The position numbers were made by a program, and so were the translations under genes. Shown here in pieces: positions 36,244-43,992 of a DNA stretch of 64,000 nt. The stretch spans positions 301,875-365,874 of the forward strand of contig NZ_JAKEDU010000002.1 of the NCBI RefSeq assembly GCF_021462405.1, read 5' to 3'. Numbering within the stretch: position 1 is the stretch's first letter; each line of letters opens with the position of its first letter. The DNA comes from Thermus tengchongensis. GTDB lineage: Bacteria > Deinococcota > Deinococci > Deinococcales > Thermaceae. A model generated the notes under the pieces. It was given only the letters and a program-made list of their open reading frames with translations, did no database searches and was not told the origin of the DNA.

Positions 36244-36540
36244 TTACCGCTTCTGCACGAGCCTGCGGATGATTTCCACCAGGGCCACCAACTTGCCCAC
36301 CGTGCCCTGGCCTACGCCGGGAAGGGCCTCCAAGTCCCTCACGTCCCAGTTGTGGATGTTGCGGATGTCTCCGTTTAGGGCCTCCGCAATGGCTTCCGCC
36401 GCCCGTTGGTTGCCCAGCAGGGAGTAGAGGAGTTCGGCCAAGGACATGCTTTCAGGGCGGATGGGATCGCGCTTGCGGCTAGCCAGCTCCACCAGACGCT
36501 TTGAGGGGCGGCCTTTTTTGAGTACCATCACCCGCATCAT
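36244..36540 (-). CDS. Small helix-hairpin-helix protein, RadC N-terminal-like
   Basis: 98 aa. Residues about 32-98 match the helical domain that precedes the nuclease-like part of RadC (LAELLYSLLGNQRAAEAIAEAL then LEALPGVGQGTVGKLVALVEIIRRL); the LPGVGQGT loop is a DNA-binding hairpin. The catalytic JAB domain is absent. A TATGAT box at the start makes a leaderless start at ATG 36528 plausible. Likely DNA binding; role unknown. Confidence 0.65.
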   Translation of the reverse strand: MMRVMVLKKGRPSKRLVELASRKRDPIRPESMSLAELLYSLLGNQRAAEAIAEALNGDIRNIHNWDVRDLEALPGVGQGTVGKLVALVEIIRRLVQKR

Positions 36541-36556
36541 AGCACGCTTCTAGGTG

Positions 36557-36964
36557 TCAAGGCACTTCTACCCACGGGCAGGCATCTAGTGCGATTTGCA
36601 CCTCCGAAAGGGCGGGCCGCGGCAACACCAAGCGGCACTCGGTGCCGGTGCAGACGTCGTTTATACGGGCTAGGTACTGCCCGGAGGGCCACCGCGCACG
36701 TAGCGCTTCAGCCTCCCCCTCGTACGCAAACCGCACCTCTTCGCCCCCGCGCGTCAGCCACGTGATTCGTGCGCGGCAGAGGTCCGGGACGACCTGGGGT
36801 GCGCTTTGCTCTTCCGAAGCGGCGATTTGCGTCCCCGGGCTCACTCCGCCGCTCTGCACCTCCGTGGCGGAGGGCCGGGGCGCATCTTCGGGGCGCATCT
36901 GGGCCAGGAAGTAAAGCCCAATGGCGGCCAGGATGACCAGGCTAAGGGCGGTGTTTCGGGTCAT
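36557..36964 (-). CDS. Exported or anchored small protein
   Basis: 135 aa. N-terminal membrane/signal segment (ALSLVILAAIGLYFLAQ), then a hydrophilic domain with four cysteines (LCRARITWL, DVCTGTECRLV, DACPW). GGAGGTACC precedes the ATG, inside the upstream stop. Unknown function. Confidence 0.55.
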   Translation of the reverse strand: MTRNTALSLVILAAIGLYFLAQMRPEDAPRPSATEVQSGGVSPGTQIAASEEQSAPQVVPDLCRARITWLTRGGEEVRFAYEGEAEALRARWPSGQYLARINDVCTGTECRLVLPRPALSEVQIALDACPWVEVP

Positions 36965-37155
36965 GGTACCTCCGACATGCGGCGCATTTCCTCTTCCGTT
37001 CGGGTGCGGTCCTGGGCCACAAGTTGCCTCAGGTACTCGCTGATGGTCAAGCCCCTTCTGGCCGCCTCACGGCGGATGAAGGCGGCTTCGGAGGGGTGTA
37101 GGCTGAGGCCAAGCATAACCCGTCTTTCTTCAGGGGGCTTAAGCCGCTTGCCCAT
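36961..37155 (-). CDS. Ribbon-helix-helix (CopG/Arc-like) DNA-binding protein
   Basis: 64 aa. Pattern RRVMLGLSLHPSEAAFIRREAARRGLTISEYLRQLV is a ribbon-helix-helix fold, as in plasmid copy-control and MobC-like proteins. May regulate replication or the early promoter. Overlaps the upstream gene by 17 bases. Confidence 0.7.
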   Translation of the reverse strand: MGKRLKPPEERRVMLGLSLHPSEAAFIRREAARRGLTISEYLRQLVAQDRTRTEEEMRRMSEVP

Positions 37156-37513
37156 CTTCGCTCCCTCCCTCCCATACGGCGGGGTCCAGCCTGCACCGGG
37201 CCACCAGGTAGCTCCTCCGGCCTAGGAAGCCGGGGCGCATCTGCTTGCCCTTGGCGTGGTAGGGCTCCCCTTGGATCACCAGGCCCATGGCCTGGGCCAG
37301 GGCCACCACCTCCCTGGGGTCCTCCTTGCCCCCAGGACGGCGGATGGCCAAGAAAATGCCCCCCTGCCCCGCCCGCACGAACACCTGCACCCCGTCCGCC
37401 GGGCTCGTGGGCAGGGCCATGCGCACCACTTTCCCCGGCTCCATTAGAGCCTCCTGCACCATAGCCCGCAGGATGTCCGAGACCGCCCGCAGGTTCACCC
37501 GATCCAGCCTCAT
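37139..37513 (-). CDS. Unknown provirus protein
   Basis: 124 aa, soluble, alpha/beta (GVQVFVRAGQGGIFLAIRRPGGKEDPREVVALAQAMGL). ATGA overlap with the large gene upstream suggests it works with it. No family recognised. Confidence 0.55.
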   Translation of the reverse strand: MRLDRVNLRAVSDILRAMVQEALMEPGKVVRMALPTSPADGVQVFVRAGQGGIFLAIRRPGGKEDPREVVALAQAMGLVIQGEPYHAKGKQMRPGFLGRRSYLVARCRLDPAVWEGGSEDGQAA

Positions 37514-38763
37514 GCCACCACCCCCACCTTGAAGGCCCGGAAGGGATTGACCAGGTCCCAGTACCCTTCCCGCCGGAGAAGGCCTTGGGCGTAGGCTCCT
37601 GGGCTACGGGCGAAGCCGTCTTCCTTGGCCTCCTGGGCCATGTAGACCACCCGGGCCAGGACCCTGAGGGCCCCTTCACCCCCGCCGAAGAGAACCGCCT
37701 TCAGGGCCGCCCAGACCACCCGGAGCCAGAAGCGCCAGCTTTTGGCGTCCCCCAGGGCGGCGCTAATGGCCGTGGCCACGTCCTGCGCCCACCGCCGCCT
37801 GCCCTCGCGGCCCTTGGGGATGCTGGCCGCCCGAAGGAGGGCCCGCAGGTTCCGGGCAGTGTCGGGATATAAGGAAAGTAACGGGTTTTGCTTTTGAACC
37901 AGGGTGGCTAACGGCGCACCTACTACCCCTTGGAGGGTTATTCCCTGTCCTAGAAGAAGACCCTCTTTATATCCCGACATTGAGTCCGGGGCACTCAGGA
38001 CCCTTGCGGTTCTGCCCTTGGCCCTGTCCCCCTTCAGGTCCCTCCAGGGGAACCGCAAATAGGGGGCCAGGACCTTCAGGCCCCTATCGCGGAAGACGGG
38101 CCGCACCCGGACCCGCCAGAGGGTGCCCCCTCGGACCGCGTGGGCCTTCTCGAGGGCCTCCCCGTCCGTGTACCAGGTTTCCCAAGCGATCCACATGCGG
38201 GCCGCTTGGCGGTAGCGCTCGTACCGGGGGTCGTGGAGCCAGCGCTCCACCGTGCGCTCGGACACCCCCAGCATGGCCGCCAGCTCCCATTGGGCTAGGA
38301 AGACGTGGGCCTCCCGGCTGGGGTCCTGGCGGGCCCCGAGGCGGATGGCGTGGGCCACCAGGAGGCGGACCATGGGGGCCAGGGGGCCCAAGCGTTCCCA
38401 GTGGCCCCAGCGGTTTAACTGTGCCTCAGCCTTGGCCAGGAGGTCCTGCCACTCAAAGCGGCGCACCTCCTTCCAGTCGGTTTCCGCCCGGGTGGGCCTG
38501 GAAGGCCCCTCTGAGGCCGGGGCAGGGGAGGGGGGGCTACTTGGGTACCCCTCCTCCTCTTGGAGGGCCTTATCGGCGGTTTTAGGGCCGCTATCCTCCG
38601 TGGAAGCATTGGGGGCGGCCTCCTTAGCCTCCCTCTCCTTGGCCTCCCGCTCCCGCTTGGCCCGCCAAGCGGCCAGGACCGCCTCGGCGAAGCGGGGGTT
38701 TTTGGTGGCCAGGGTCTCCACCTGAGCCCGGAGGTCATCCGGCAGGTCGGGAGGGAGGATCAT
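37510..38763 (-). CDS. Candidate replication initiator with helix-turn-helix
   Basis: 417 aa, the largest soluble protein of the element. Charged N-terminal region (about 1-100), then a helical part containing a helix-turn-helix (ELAAMLGVSERTVERWLHDPRYE, about 185-207) and a basic middle (WRVRVRPVFRDRGLKVLAPYLRF). Its place among early leftward genes and the HTH suggest a plasmid-type Rep protein, but no catalytic motif is seen. Start ATG 38763 has AGGAGGTGTCCTC before it. Confidence 0.5.
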   Translation of the reverse strand: MILPPDLPDDLRAQVETLATKNPRFAEAVLAAWRAKREREAKEREAKEAAPNASTEDSGPKTADKALQEEEGYPSSPPSPAPASEGPSRPTRAETDWKEVRRFEWQDLLAKAEAQLNRWGHWERLGPLAPMVRLLVAHAIRLGARQDPSREAHVFLAQWELAAMLGVSERTVERWLHDPRYERYRQAARMWIAWETWYTDGEALEKAHAVRGGTLWRVRVRPVFRDRGLKVLAPYLRFPWRDLKGDRAKGRTARVLSAPDSMSGYKEGLLLGQGITLQGVVGAPLATLVQKQNPLLSLYPDTARNLRALLRAASIPKGREGRRRWAQDVATAISAALGDAKSWRFWLRVVWAALKAVLFGGGEGALRVLARVVYMAQEAKEDGFARSPGAYAQGLLRREGYWDLVNPFRAFKVGVVA

Positions 38764-38963
38764 GAGGACACCTCCTGCCCAATGCCCAGAAGGGCCTCCA
38801 GGGCCTCCCGCTCCGTGCGGCCCCGGGCCGTCCAAATGGTACGGTGTTCCCGGTGAATGCCGTGGGCGATCCATCCAGGGCCGTCAGGGTCCTGGTACAC
38901 CTGCAGGTTGGCGAACCGCAACCGGGCAATCTCCTTTAGCGCCTTGAGCTTTTGGCGCTTCAT
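38760..38963 (-). CDS. Small unknown provirus protein
   Basis: 67 aa, basic N-terminus and a beta-alpha pattern (FANLQVYQDPDGPGWIAHGIHREH, TEREALEALLGIG). A related pattern (ISWIAVAFYEGHGVAYGFGDTREDALRDLV) ends the next protein upstream. ATGA overlaps on both sides. Confidence 0.5.
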   Translation of the reverse strand: MKRQKLKALKEIARLRFANLQVYQDPDGPGWIAHGIHREHRTIWTARGRTEREALEALLGIGQEVSS

Positions 38964-39397
38964 GCCCCCACCTCCCCCACCAAATCCCGCAGGGCATCCT
39001 CCCGGGTGTCCCCGAAGCCGTAGGCCACCCCGTGGCCCTCGTAAAAGGCCACGGCGATCCAGCTCACTTCCCCATCCCTGGGGCCGATATCGGGGTAGAT
39101 GCGAACCTCGTACCCGAGGGCCTCCAAGCGGGCCAGGGCCTCTTTCTCCTTGCCTTTGGCCGTAGACCGCACCCGCACGTGCTGGATGCCTGCTTGGCGC
39201 TCCAGGTCCTCAATGGTGTTCACCAGCCGGTAGACGTCCCGCACCTGCGCCACGCCCTGCTCCCCAAAACGTCCTTCCTCGCATAGGTCGAAAAGGGTAG
39301 AAACCGCCTTCACCCCATCCACGTGGACCACACCCTGCACGCCCATGCGCCTCAGGGCCAGTTGCAAAGCTTTTTCGTAGCGAGCAGTTGGCATCAT
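38960..39397 (-). CDS. Unknown provirus protein
   Basis: 145 aa. Alpha/beta protein with a central helical segment and a C-terminal GDTREDALRDLVGEVG motif resembling HicB-like ends. Start at tandem ATGs overlapping the upstream TGA; a longer start at 39454 would run deep into the zinc-ribbon gene and is rejected. Confidence 0.5.
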   Translation of the reverse strand: MMPTARYEKALQLALRRMGVQGVVHVDGVKAVSTLFDLCEEGRFGEQGVAQVRDVYRLVNTIEDLERQAGIQHVRVRSTAKGKEKEALARLEALGYEVRIYPDIGPRDGEVSWIAVAFYEGHGVAYGFGDTREDALRDLVGEVGA

Positions 39398-39597
39398 TCT
39401 TCCACCCGCACTCGATGGTCTATAACCACACGGCGAGAGCCGCACCAGGGGCACTCGCTCTGGTACCTCTCAGCGTCCCAGGCCCGGCCGCAGGTCAAGC
39501 ACTCCTTCACCGTGGCCGTACCCCCCTCGTGCACCAACTCGTCCCAAACGTTGAGCTCAACCAGCCTTCCGCACACCGCACATACGCGTTCCTTCAC
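39394..39597 (-). CDS. Zinc-ribbon protein
   Basis: 67 aa with three CxxC pairs (CAVCGR, CLTCGR, CPWCGS), enough for one zinc ribbon plus a spare pair. GTG 39597 overlaps the previous stop (GTGA) and has GGGAGG upstream. Probably a small nucleic-acid or protein-binding regulator. Confidence 0.65.
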   Translation of the reverse strand: MKERVCAVCGRLVELNVWDELVHEGGTATVKECLTCGRAWDAERYQSECPWCGSRRVVIDHRVRVEE

Positions 39598-39881
39598 CTC
39601 GCACCTCCCGCTCGCTTCTCCGGACCTTCCTTCACCAACCGCTTCAAGTCCTTGCTGTCCCTCCACTCCACCACCTGCACCCGGCGCACCTCTGCGTCGG
39701 AGCGCATGCGCTCAAGCCACTCCTCCACCCACTCCTCCCGGGTGGCCACCGTGCCCTTGCGGTTCAGGACCACGTGGGGCAAATGCCGAGGATCGGTAGG
39801 CACCGCCTTCGTGGCGTCCCGCAGGATGTGGATGGGGATGCCGTAGCGCTCGGACACCTCCTTGAGCCGCAAAAGCCGCAT
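39594..39881 (-). CDS. Excisionase/MerR-like helix-turn-helix protein
   Basis: 95 aa. N-terminal LRLKEVSERYGIPIHILRDATKAVP is a winged-helix excisionase-type HTH; TREEWVEEWLERM follows as in HTH_17 proteins. In an element with a tyrosine integrase this is the best Xis candidate, though it could be a transcription regulator. ATG 39881 chosen by GGTGGTAGCC upstream. Confidence 0.6.
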   Translation of the reverse strand: MRLLRLKEVSERYGIPIHILRDATKAVPTDPRHLPHVVLNRKGTVATREEWVEEWLERMRSDAEVRRVQVVEWRDSKDLKRLVKEGPEKRAGGAR

Positions 39882-39883
39882 GG

Positions 39884-40021
39884 CTACCACCCCTCCGGCA
39901 CGCGGGCGAACATGAGGGCCAGGCCCAGGATGAGGCCCAAAAGGAGGCCTCCAAGTAGGTCCAGCCCCCAGCGCCAAAGCCAGGTGTCTTTTGGAGGCCA
40001 AGCCTGGTCTTCCCGGTTCAC
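39884..40021 (-). CDS. Small one-helix membrane protein
   Basis: 45 aa with a hydrophilic N-terminus (VNREDQAWPPKDTWLWRWG) and a Leu/Gly/Ile helix. GTG start overlaps the previous stop and its end encodes the ribosome site of the HTH gene. Unknown. Confidence 0.5.
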   Translation of the reverse strand: MNREDQAWPPKDTWLWRWGLDLLGGLLLGLILGLALMFARVPEGW

Positions 40022-40197
40022 CTTCCACCTCCCACCGCCACCACCACCGCCAGGGCCACGGCCAGGAGCCCAGCCCCCAGGGCCATGAGGACCACCAGGA
40101 AGGGGCCGGGTTCCCCGTAGCGGGTCCGGACGTAATGGGCCAGCAAGGCGTAAAGGAAAATGGCCGCCAAAAGGTAGGCGGCTAGCAACTCAACCAC
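40018..40197 (-). CDS. Small two-helix membrane protein
   Basis: 59 aa with two membrane helices split by HYVRTRYGEPG. GTG 40197 is preceded by CAGGAGGTGCACC. First gene after the cro-like gene in the leftward early unit; unknown function. Confidence 0.5.
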   Translation of the reverse strand: MVELLAAYLLAAIFLYALLAHYVRTRYGEPGPFLVVLMALGAGLLAVALAVVVAVGGGR

Positions 40198-40265
40198 GGT
40201 GCACCTCCTGGAGCGTGACGACAAAGAGCCGCACCGCGGACGAGAGACCGAAGAGCGCTTCAGGC

Positions 40266-40490
40266 TTAGGCATTGGGGGCCTCCGAGTTATTGACTACAG
40301 GTAGTAGTTCAGATGGGCATACGTTTAGTGCGCGGGCAATAGCCATAAGACTAGCTATACTCGGACGCTTTCGCCCCTCTTCTATCTGCCAAATCATCCC
40401 CTGAGTTAGTCCCGCTCTTTTTGCTAGTTCATGTTGGGACAAACCCGCTCTTTCCCTAAGTTCACGCACCTTCTTACCCAACTCGGTCAT
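40266..40490 (-). CDS. XRE-family Cro-like repressor
   Basis: 74 aa. Compact helix-turn-helix protein (VRELRERAGLSQHELAKRAGLTQGMIWQIEEGRKRPSIASLMAIARALNV). Divergent from the S24 repressor and first in the leftward lytic unit, the position of Cro. A palindrome covers its start region and no ribosome site precedes ATG 40490, so the mRNA may be leaderless. Confidence 0.8.
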   Translation of the reverse strand: MTELGKKVRELRERAGLSQHELAKRAGLTQGMIWQIEEGRKRPSIASLMAIARALNVCPSELLPVVNNSEAPNA

Positions 40491-40491
40491 C

Positions 40492-40557
40492 GCTACCAAT
40501 GGTAGCCGTTAGCTCAAGGTTTCGTCAATACCCCCGGTAGTCAATGGGCTTGTATTC
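40492..40557. promoter_or_regulatory. Divergent lysogeny-switch region with operator palindrome
   Basis: GCTACCAATGGTAGC (40492-40506) is an almost perfect palindrome touching the cro-like start and overlapping a TACCAT -10 on the minus strand (TTGACG upstream at 18 bases). For the rightward repressor gene, TATTCT (40553-40558) is a likely -10, and a related half site GGTAG..CAATGG lies just upstream (40537-40548). Confidence 0.6.
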
Positions 40558-40588
40558 TAGGCGTGGGCAGAAACCTTTTGTGGCGGCC

Positions 40589-41251
40589 ATGATTGCGATC
40601 CGAGACCCGGCTGAGATCATCAAAGAGCGCCTCAAGCAAAGGGGCTTATCTCAAGCTTCTTTTTCAAAAAAGGTGGGCAAGAGCCCAGGGTGGGCTAGTG
40701 CTCGCTTCTTCCCAAACATTGAGCACATGGTCCGCTACCTTGCTTATGCTGAACCAAGCACGCTCAAGCGGATATTGTCTGTACTGGATTGGACCCCCGA
40801 AGAGTTCGCCCAGGCCACGGGCCTCGAGGTGCCCTTGGTCTACCGCCCCTCGGGGGAACCGCGAGAAGACGTGGTCTGGCTTCCTGTGGTAGCCTCGGGG
40901 ACCGCGGGCCGCCCTTGGCCTGAGGCCGGGGTCCTGCCCGTGCCCAAGGAGTTTGTCCGCCCGGGCTCCATCCTCATCCGCGTAGAAGGGGACAGCATGG
41001 ACACCGGGGACGATGATGGGCTCAGGGACGGGGACCTGGTCCTCGTGGACCAAAACCTCCGGGATCTCCGCCCCGGTAAGGTCTTCGCCCTGGAAATCCT
41101 GGGGGACGGCATCACCATCAAGCGGGCCAGGAAGACCAAGAGGGGCTGGGTCTTCGTTTCCGACAACCCCGCAGGCCCCGTCCTGGAACCCGACGAAGTG
41201 AATGTGCTGGGGGAGGTTTACCGCAAGATCAGCATCCGGGAGGTGAAGTGA
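40589..41251 (+). CDS. CI/LexA-like repressor with S24 self-cleavage domain
   Basis: 220 aa. N-terminal helix-turn-helix (LSQASFSKKVGKSPGWASARF, about 20-40) and C-terminal S24 peptidase fold with Ala106-Gly107 as cleavage site (SGTAGRP), nucleophile Ser136 in VEGDSMD and general base Lys178 in TIKRARK. All three elements of RecA-stimulated autoproteolysis are kept, so DNA damage should induce the provirus. Start ATG 40589, or GTG 40580. Maintains lysogeny by repressing the leftward promoter. Confidence 0.85.
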   Translation: MIAIRDPAEIIKERLKQRGLSQASFSKKVGKSPGWASARFFPNIEHMVRYLAYAEPSTLKRILSVLDWTPEEFAQATGLEVPLVYRPSGEPREDVVWLPVVASGTAGRPWPEAGVLPVPKEFVRPGSILIRVEGDSMDTGDDDGLRDGDLVLVDQNLRDLRPGKVFALEILGDGITIKRARKTKRGWVFVSDNPAGPVLEPDEVNVLGEVYRKISIREVK

Positions 41252-41252
41252 G

Positions 41253-41708
41253 GTGCGCTTCTTAAGCCCCCTTCTTGTTTTAGCGATCGTTCTTTCTGCT
41301 TGTAGCTCGCCCCCCGCTTTAAACGCTACGGGCACGTGGAAGGACTTAACCGCCAAAATAAGGCCTGTCAATCGCTTGGACTGCCCCAATGACCCCATGA
41401 ACACCCTGGAGATGACCTTCGTCCTTTCTCAAAGCGGTCAAAACATCCAGGGCACAGTGCGCTTCTCCCAGGCTGGGGTTGGGGGTGCCGGTTACGGAGA
41501 CGTCTCCGCCCAGATCAAGGCTGATGGCAGCGTAAACGGCAACCTGGTTTTCTACTCCCAAAGCGGCTCCCCACTTCCGTTTGCCTTTGAGGGTAGGCTC
41601 TACACCACCGCTTTTACCGGCCAAACCATCTCACCCCTAACAAGCATGTGCCCCTCTACCGACCAGATGGTCAACGCCTACCTGCAATGGGATGCGCAGA
41701 AGCAGTGA
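41253..41708 (+). CDS. Provirus-encoded lipoprotein
   Basis: 151 aa. Signal peptide with lipobox LSAC (Cys17), then a beta-rich domain (TFVLSQSGQNIQGTVRFSQAG, SVNGNLVFYSQSGSPLPFAFEG) resembling small lipocalin-like exported domains. GTG start at 41253 follows the repressor stop by one base, so it is expressed in the lysogen. Surface lipoproteins in this place often block superinfection; that role is inferred. Confidence 0.7.
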   Translation: MRFLSPLLVLAIVLSACSSPPALNATGTWKDLTAKIRPVNRLDCPNDPMNTLEMTFVLSQSGQNIQGTVRFSQAGVGGAGYGDVSAQIKADGSVNGNLVFYSQSGSPLPFAFEGRLYTTAFTGQTISPLTSMCPSTDQMVNAYLQWDAQKQ

Positions 41709-41718
41709 GGAGGCCTCC

Positions 41719-41991
41719 ATGCCTGATCCCAACCTTGACCAACCCCAGCCCCCGGTTCAACGCCAGGCAGACCTGTACCGCATAGCCCCCATCTTCGTTA
41801 CCAGCCTTGCCGTGAACGTCTATGAGGGGCAAGTGGCCGTCATCACCTTCTTCTCGGGGATCCCCACAGACATCGCAACCGGGCTGATCTCTGAAGTGGG
41901 GATGGGCTCCTTTGCCCTAACCAAAACGCAGGCCCGGCTTTTAGGGGAAACCCTCTTGCGGTTTGCGGGGGAGGAAGGCAATGAGGGCTAA
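41719..41991 (+). CDS. Small DUF3467-like protein in lysogeny cassette
   Basis: 90 aa. Pro-rich N-terminus, then two beta strands (DLYRIAPIFVTSLAVNVYEGQVAVITFFSG) and a helix starting FALTKTQARLLGETLLRF, loosely like DUF3467 proteins. GGAGG lies five bases before ATG 41719. Overlaps the next gene by 11 bases. Unknown function. Confidence 0.55.
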   Translation: MPDPNLDQPQPPVQRQADLYRIAPIFVTSLAVNVYEGQVAVITFFSGIPTDIATGLISEVGMGSFALTKTQARLLGETLLRFAGEEGNEG

Positions 41992-42403
41992 AATGCTTGC
42001 CAGATTCGAACCCGAGCGACAAAGCCTTTTGACCAAAAGCTTCCGGGGTGAACTTCTGCTCAAACCTAAAGAGGCCAGGGCGAAGATCCTCACCAACGTA
42101 CCCGTAGAAGTGAGGTACCCTTTAGAGATGATTAGCCTGGCCCCTAATCCGGAGGCTGCTCTCCAGGAAGGCATCAAGCTCACCCAACGCCTTCTTCGGG
42201 ATCGGCTTTATGGCAGGGGCAAGGTTTTGGGTTGGCGGAAGAGCCTTGAAGGGGGGGACTACGCTATCTACGTAGAAGTGCCGCTCGACGTTTATCAAAA
42301 TATTGACCTCACCTTAGAAATCGGAGCGGAGGTTCTTGCCCTGAGCGATCGGCTGGGCATCCCCTTCTTTGTCTATTTCGTACCCCCAAAGGATGTCGTC
42401 TAA
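41981..42403 (+). CDS. Unknown protein of lysogeny cassette
   Basis: 140 aa, soluble, alpha/beta (RAKILTNVPVEVRYPLEMISLAPNPEAALQEGIKLTQRLLRDRLYGRGK; YAIYVEVPLDVYQNIDLTLEIGAEVLALSDRLGIPFFVYFVP). Good ribosome site GGAGGAAGGCA before ATG 41981. Lower GC than the host. No family recognised. Middle gene of three that end with the HEPN-like gene. Confidence 0.6.
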   Translation: MRAKMLARFEPERQSLLTKSFRGELLLKPKEARAKILTNVPVEVRYPLEMISLAPNPEAALQEGIKLTQRLLRDRLYGRGKVLGWRKSLEGGDYAIYVEVPLDVYQNIDLTLEIGAEVLALSDRLGIPFFVYFVPPKDVV

Positions 42404-42776
42404 GCGCGTGACTCCCCCGGAGCCCGGTTTCTTGCAGCACCGGGAGCAAGCTCTTCACAACGAAGCCCTTCTCAATGGATCATCTTTGCCTTCGGACTGG
42501 GAAGTGACGGTGCGCTTTTACGCTACCGCTCATTGGGTTAGGGCCTACCTGAAGAAGCACCTCAAAGTTTCTTCCATCTCAAGCCACGAAGAGGCCGATC
42601 GTCTGCTAGAACGAGCCAAGGTGCAAAGGGAACTACGCCAGCTTTTCAAGGAGCTTCGCTGGGCTAGCGAAGATGCTCGGTATTATTGCGTGCATCCCTC
42701 TTCGGCCCAGCTTTACCGCTGCCGACAAGCCCACAACCGCCTTAGGGGCTTCTTTGAACCAAAGATCACGCCATGA
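42393..42776 (+). CDS. HEPN-domain-like protein
   Basis: 127 aa, all-helical. Pattern WEVTVRFYATAHWVRAYLKKHLK followed by SSHEEADRLLERAKV and RWASEDARYYCVH is that of HEPN proteins. An RxxxxH motif (Arg109-CRQA-His114) at the start of the last helix matches the HEPN ribonuclease signature. HEPN proteins act as RNases in toxin-antitoxin and abortive-infection systems. ATG overlaps the previous stop, and its TGA overlaps the integrase ATG. Confidence 0.6.
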   Translation: MSSKRVTPPEPGFLQHREQALHNEALLNGSSLPSDWEVTVRFYATAHWVRAYLKKHLKVSSISSHEEADRLLERAKVQRELRQLFKELRWASEDARYYCVHPSSAQLYRCRQAHNRLRGFFEPKITP

Positions 42777-43945
42777 ACCGCCGGGGTAGGGGAGAGGGCT
42801 CCATCTTCCGCCGCAAGGACGGGCGCTGGGCGGGCTTTGTCACCCTGGGCCGCCGCCCCGATGGCCGTCAGGTCAAACGGTGGGTCTATGGACGCACCCG
42901 CCAGGAGGTGGCGGAAAAGCTGGCCCGCCTTCTCCCCCAGGCCTGGACAGGCACCATCCCGGACGCGGGCAAGCTGAAGCTGGGGGACTGGCTTCTCCAC
43001 TGGATCGAGGAGCGCACTACCCGCAAGGGCCTCCGGCCCACCACCGTGCGCAACTACCGGGTCTACTTGGGCCACCTGGACCCCATCCTCCACACCCCTC
43101 TTTCTCGCCTCACCGCCCTGCAGCTTCGCGCCCTCTTCCAAGGCATGGCCCATCTTTCCCCTTCCCACCGACGCCACATTTACCAGTTCCTAAGGGCGGC
43201 TCTACGGGATGCGGTGCGGGCCGATCTCATCCCCTCTAACCCCATGGACGCCGTGGATCCTCCCGAAGGCGGTCCCGTACGCCCCGCCAGAGCGTGGAGC
43301 CCCGAGGAAGTGGCCCGCTTCCTGGAGGCCTCCAGGGATCACCGCCTCTTCCCCCTCTTTGCCCTCATGCTGGCCACCGGCCTGCGGATCGGGGAGGCCC
43401 TGGCCCTCCGCTGGGAAGACTGGGAAGGGGAACGCCTCTGGGTACGCCACACCCTCCGCCGGGATGGGACGCTGGGGCCTCCCAAGACGGCGAACTCCCA
43501 CGGCTATCTCTACCTTGATGCCGATACTCAGGCCCTCCTGGCCGAATGGCAGGCCCGCCTCGAAGAGGAGAAGGCCCAGGCTGGGGATGATTGGGAGGAA
43601 CACGGCCTCATCTTCCCCTCCCGCCGGGGGACGCCCCTCCAGTACCGCAACGTGATGCGCACCTTCCAGGAACTTCAGGCCAAAGCAGGGGTGAGCCCCC
43701 TCAACCTTCACGGCCTGCGGCATACCTACACCTCCCTGGCCCTCCGGGCTGGCCTCCCGCCCAAGGTGGTGGCCGCCCGTTTGCGGCATAAAGACGTGAA
43801 GCTCACCCTCCAGGTCTACCAGCAGCTTATGGACGAAGACCTCAAAGAAGCAGCCCTTCCCCTTGACACCTTGCTACACCTTCAGAACCGCAACAAACGG
43901 GATCGATCCGCCTCCAAAGCTGGGCGAAAAAAGGCCCTCCAGTAA
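42773..43945 (+). CDS. int: Tyrosine integrase
   Basis: 390 aa. N-terminal arm-binding AP2-like segment (GEGSIFRRKDGRWAGFVTLGRRPDGRQVKRWVYG), SAM-like core-binding domain (about 70-165) and catalytic domain with Arg205 (ATGLRIGE), Lys238, His313/Arg316 (HGLRHT), His339 and nucleophile Tyr349 (LQVYQQL). All active residues present. Gene ends 47 bases before attR, as usual for tRNA-targeting elements. ATGA coupling to the HEPN-like gene. Confidence 0.95.
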   Translation: MNRRGRGEGSIFRRKDGRWAGFVTLGRRPDGRQVKRWVYGRTRQEVAEKLARLLPQAWTGTIPDAGKLKLGDWLLHWIEERTTRKGLRPTTVRNYRVYLGHLDPILHTPLSRLTALQLRALFQGMAHLSPSHRRHIYQFLRAALRDAVRADLIPSNPMDAVDPPEGGPVRPARAWSPEEVARFLEASRDHRLFPLFALMLATGLRIGEALALRWEDWEGERLWVRHTLRRDGTLGPPKTANSHGYLYLDADTQALLAEWQARLEEEKAQAGDDWEEHGLIFPSRRGTPLQYRNVMRTFQELQAKAGVSPLNLHGLRHTYTSLALRAGLPPKVVAARLRHKDVKLTLQVYQQLMDEDLKEAALPLDTLLHLQNRNKRDRSASKAGRKKALQ

Positions 43946-43992
43946 GGGAAATCGGCCACGCTTGCTTTAGTTTGCCTCACGACCTTTTAGTG

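Noticed and set aside
40589..41251. Host LexA
   Set aside because: The S24 domain fits, but the gene is inside the provirus, divergent from a Cro-like gene, and its HTH differs from the LexA winged helix.
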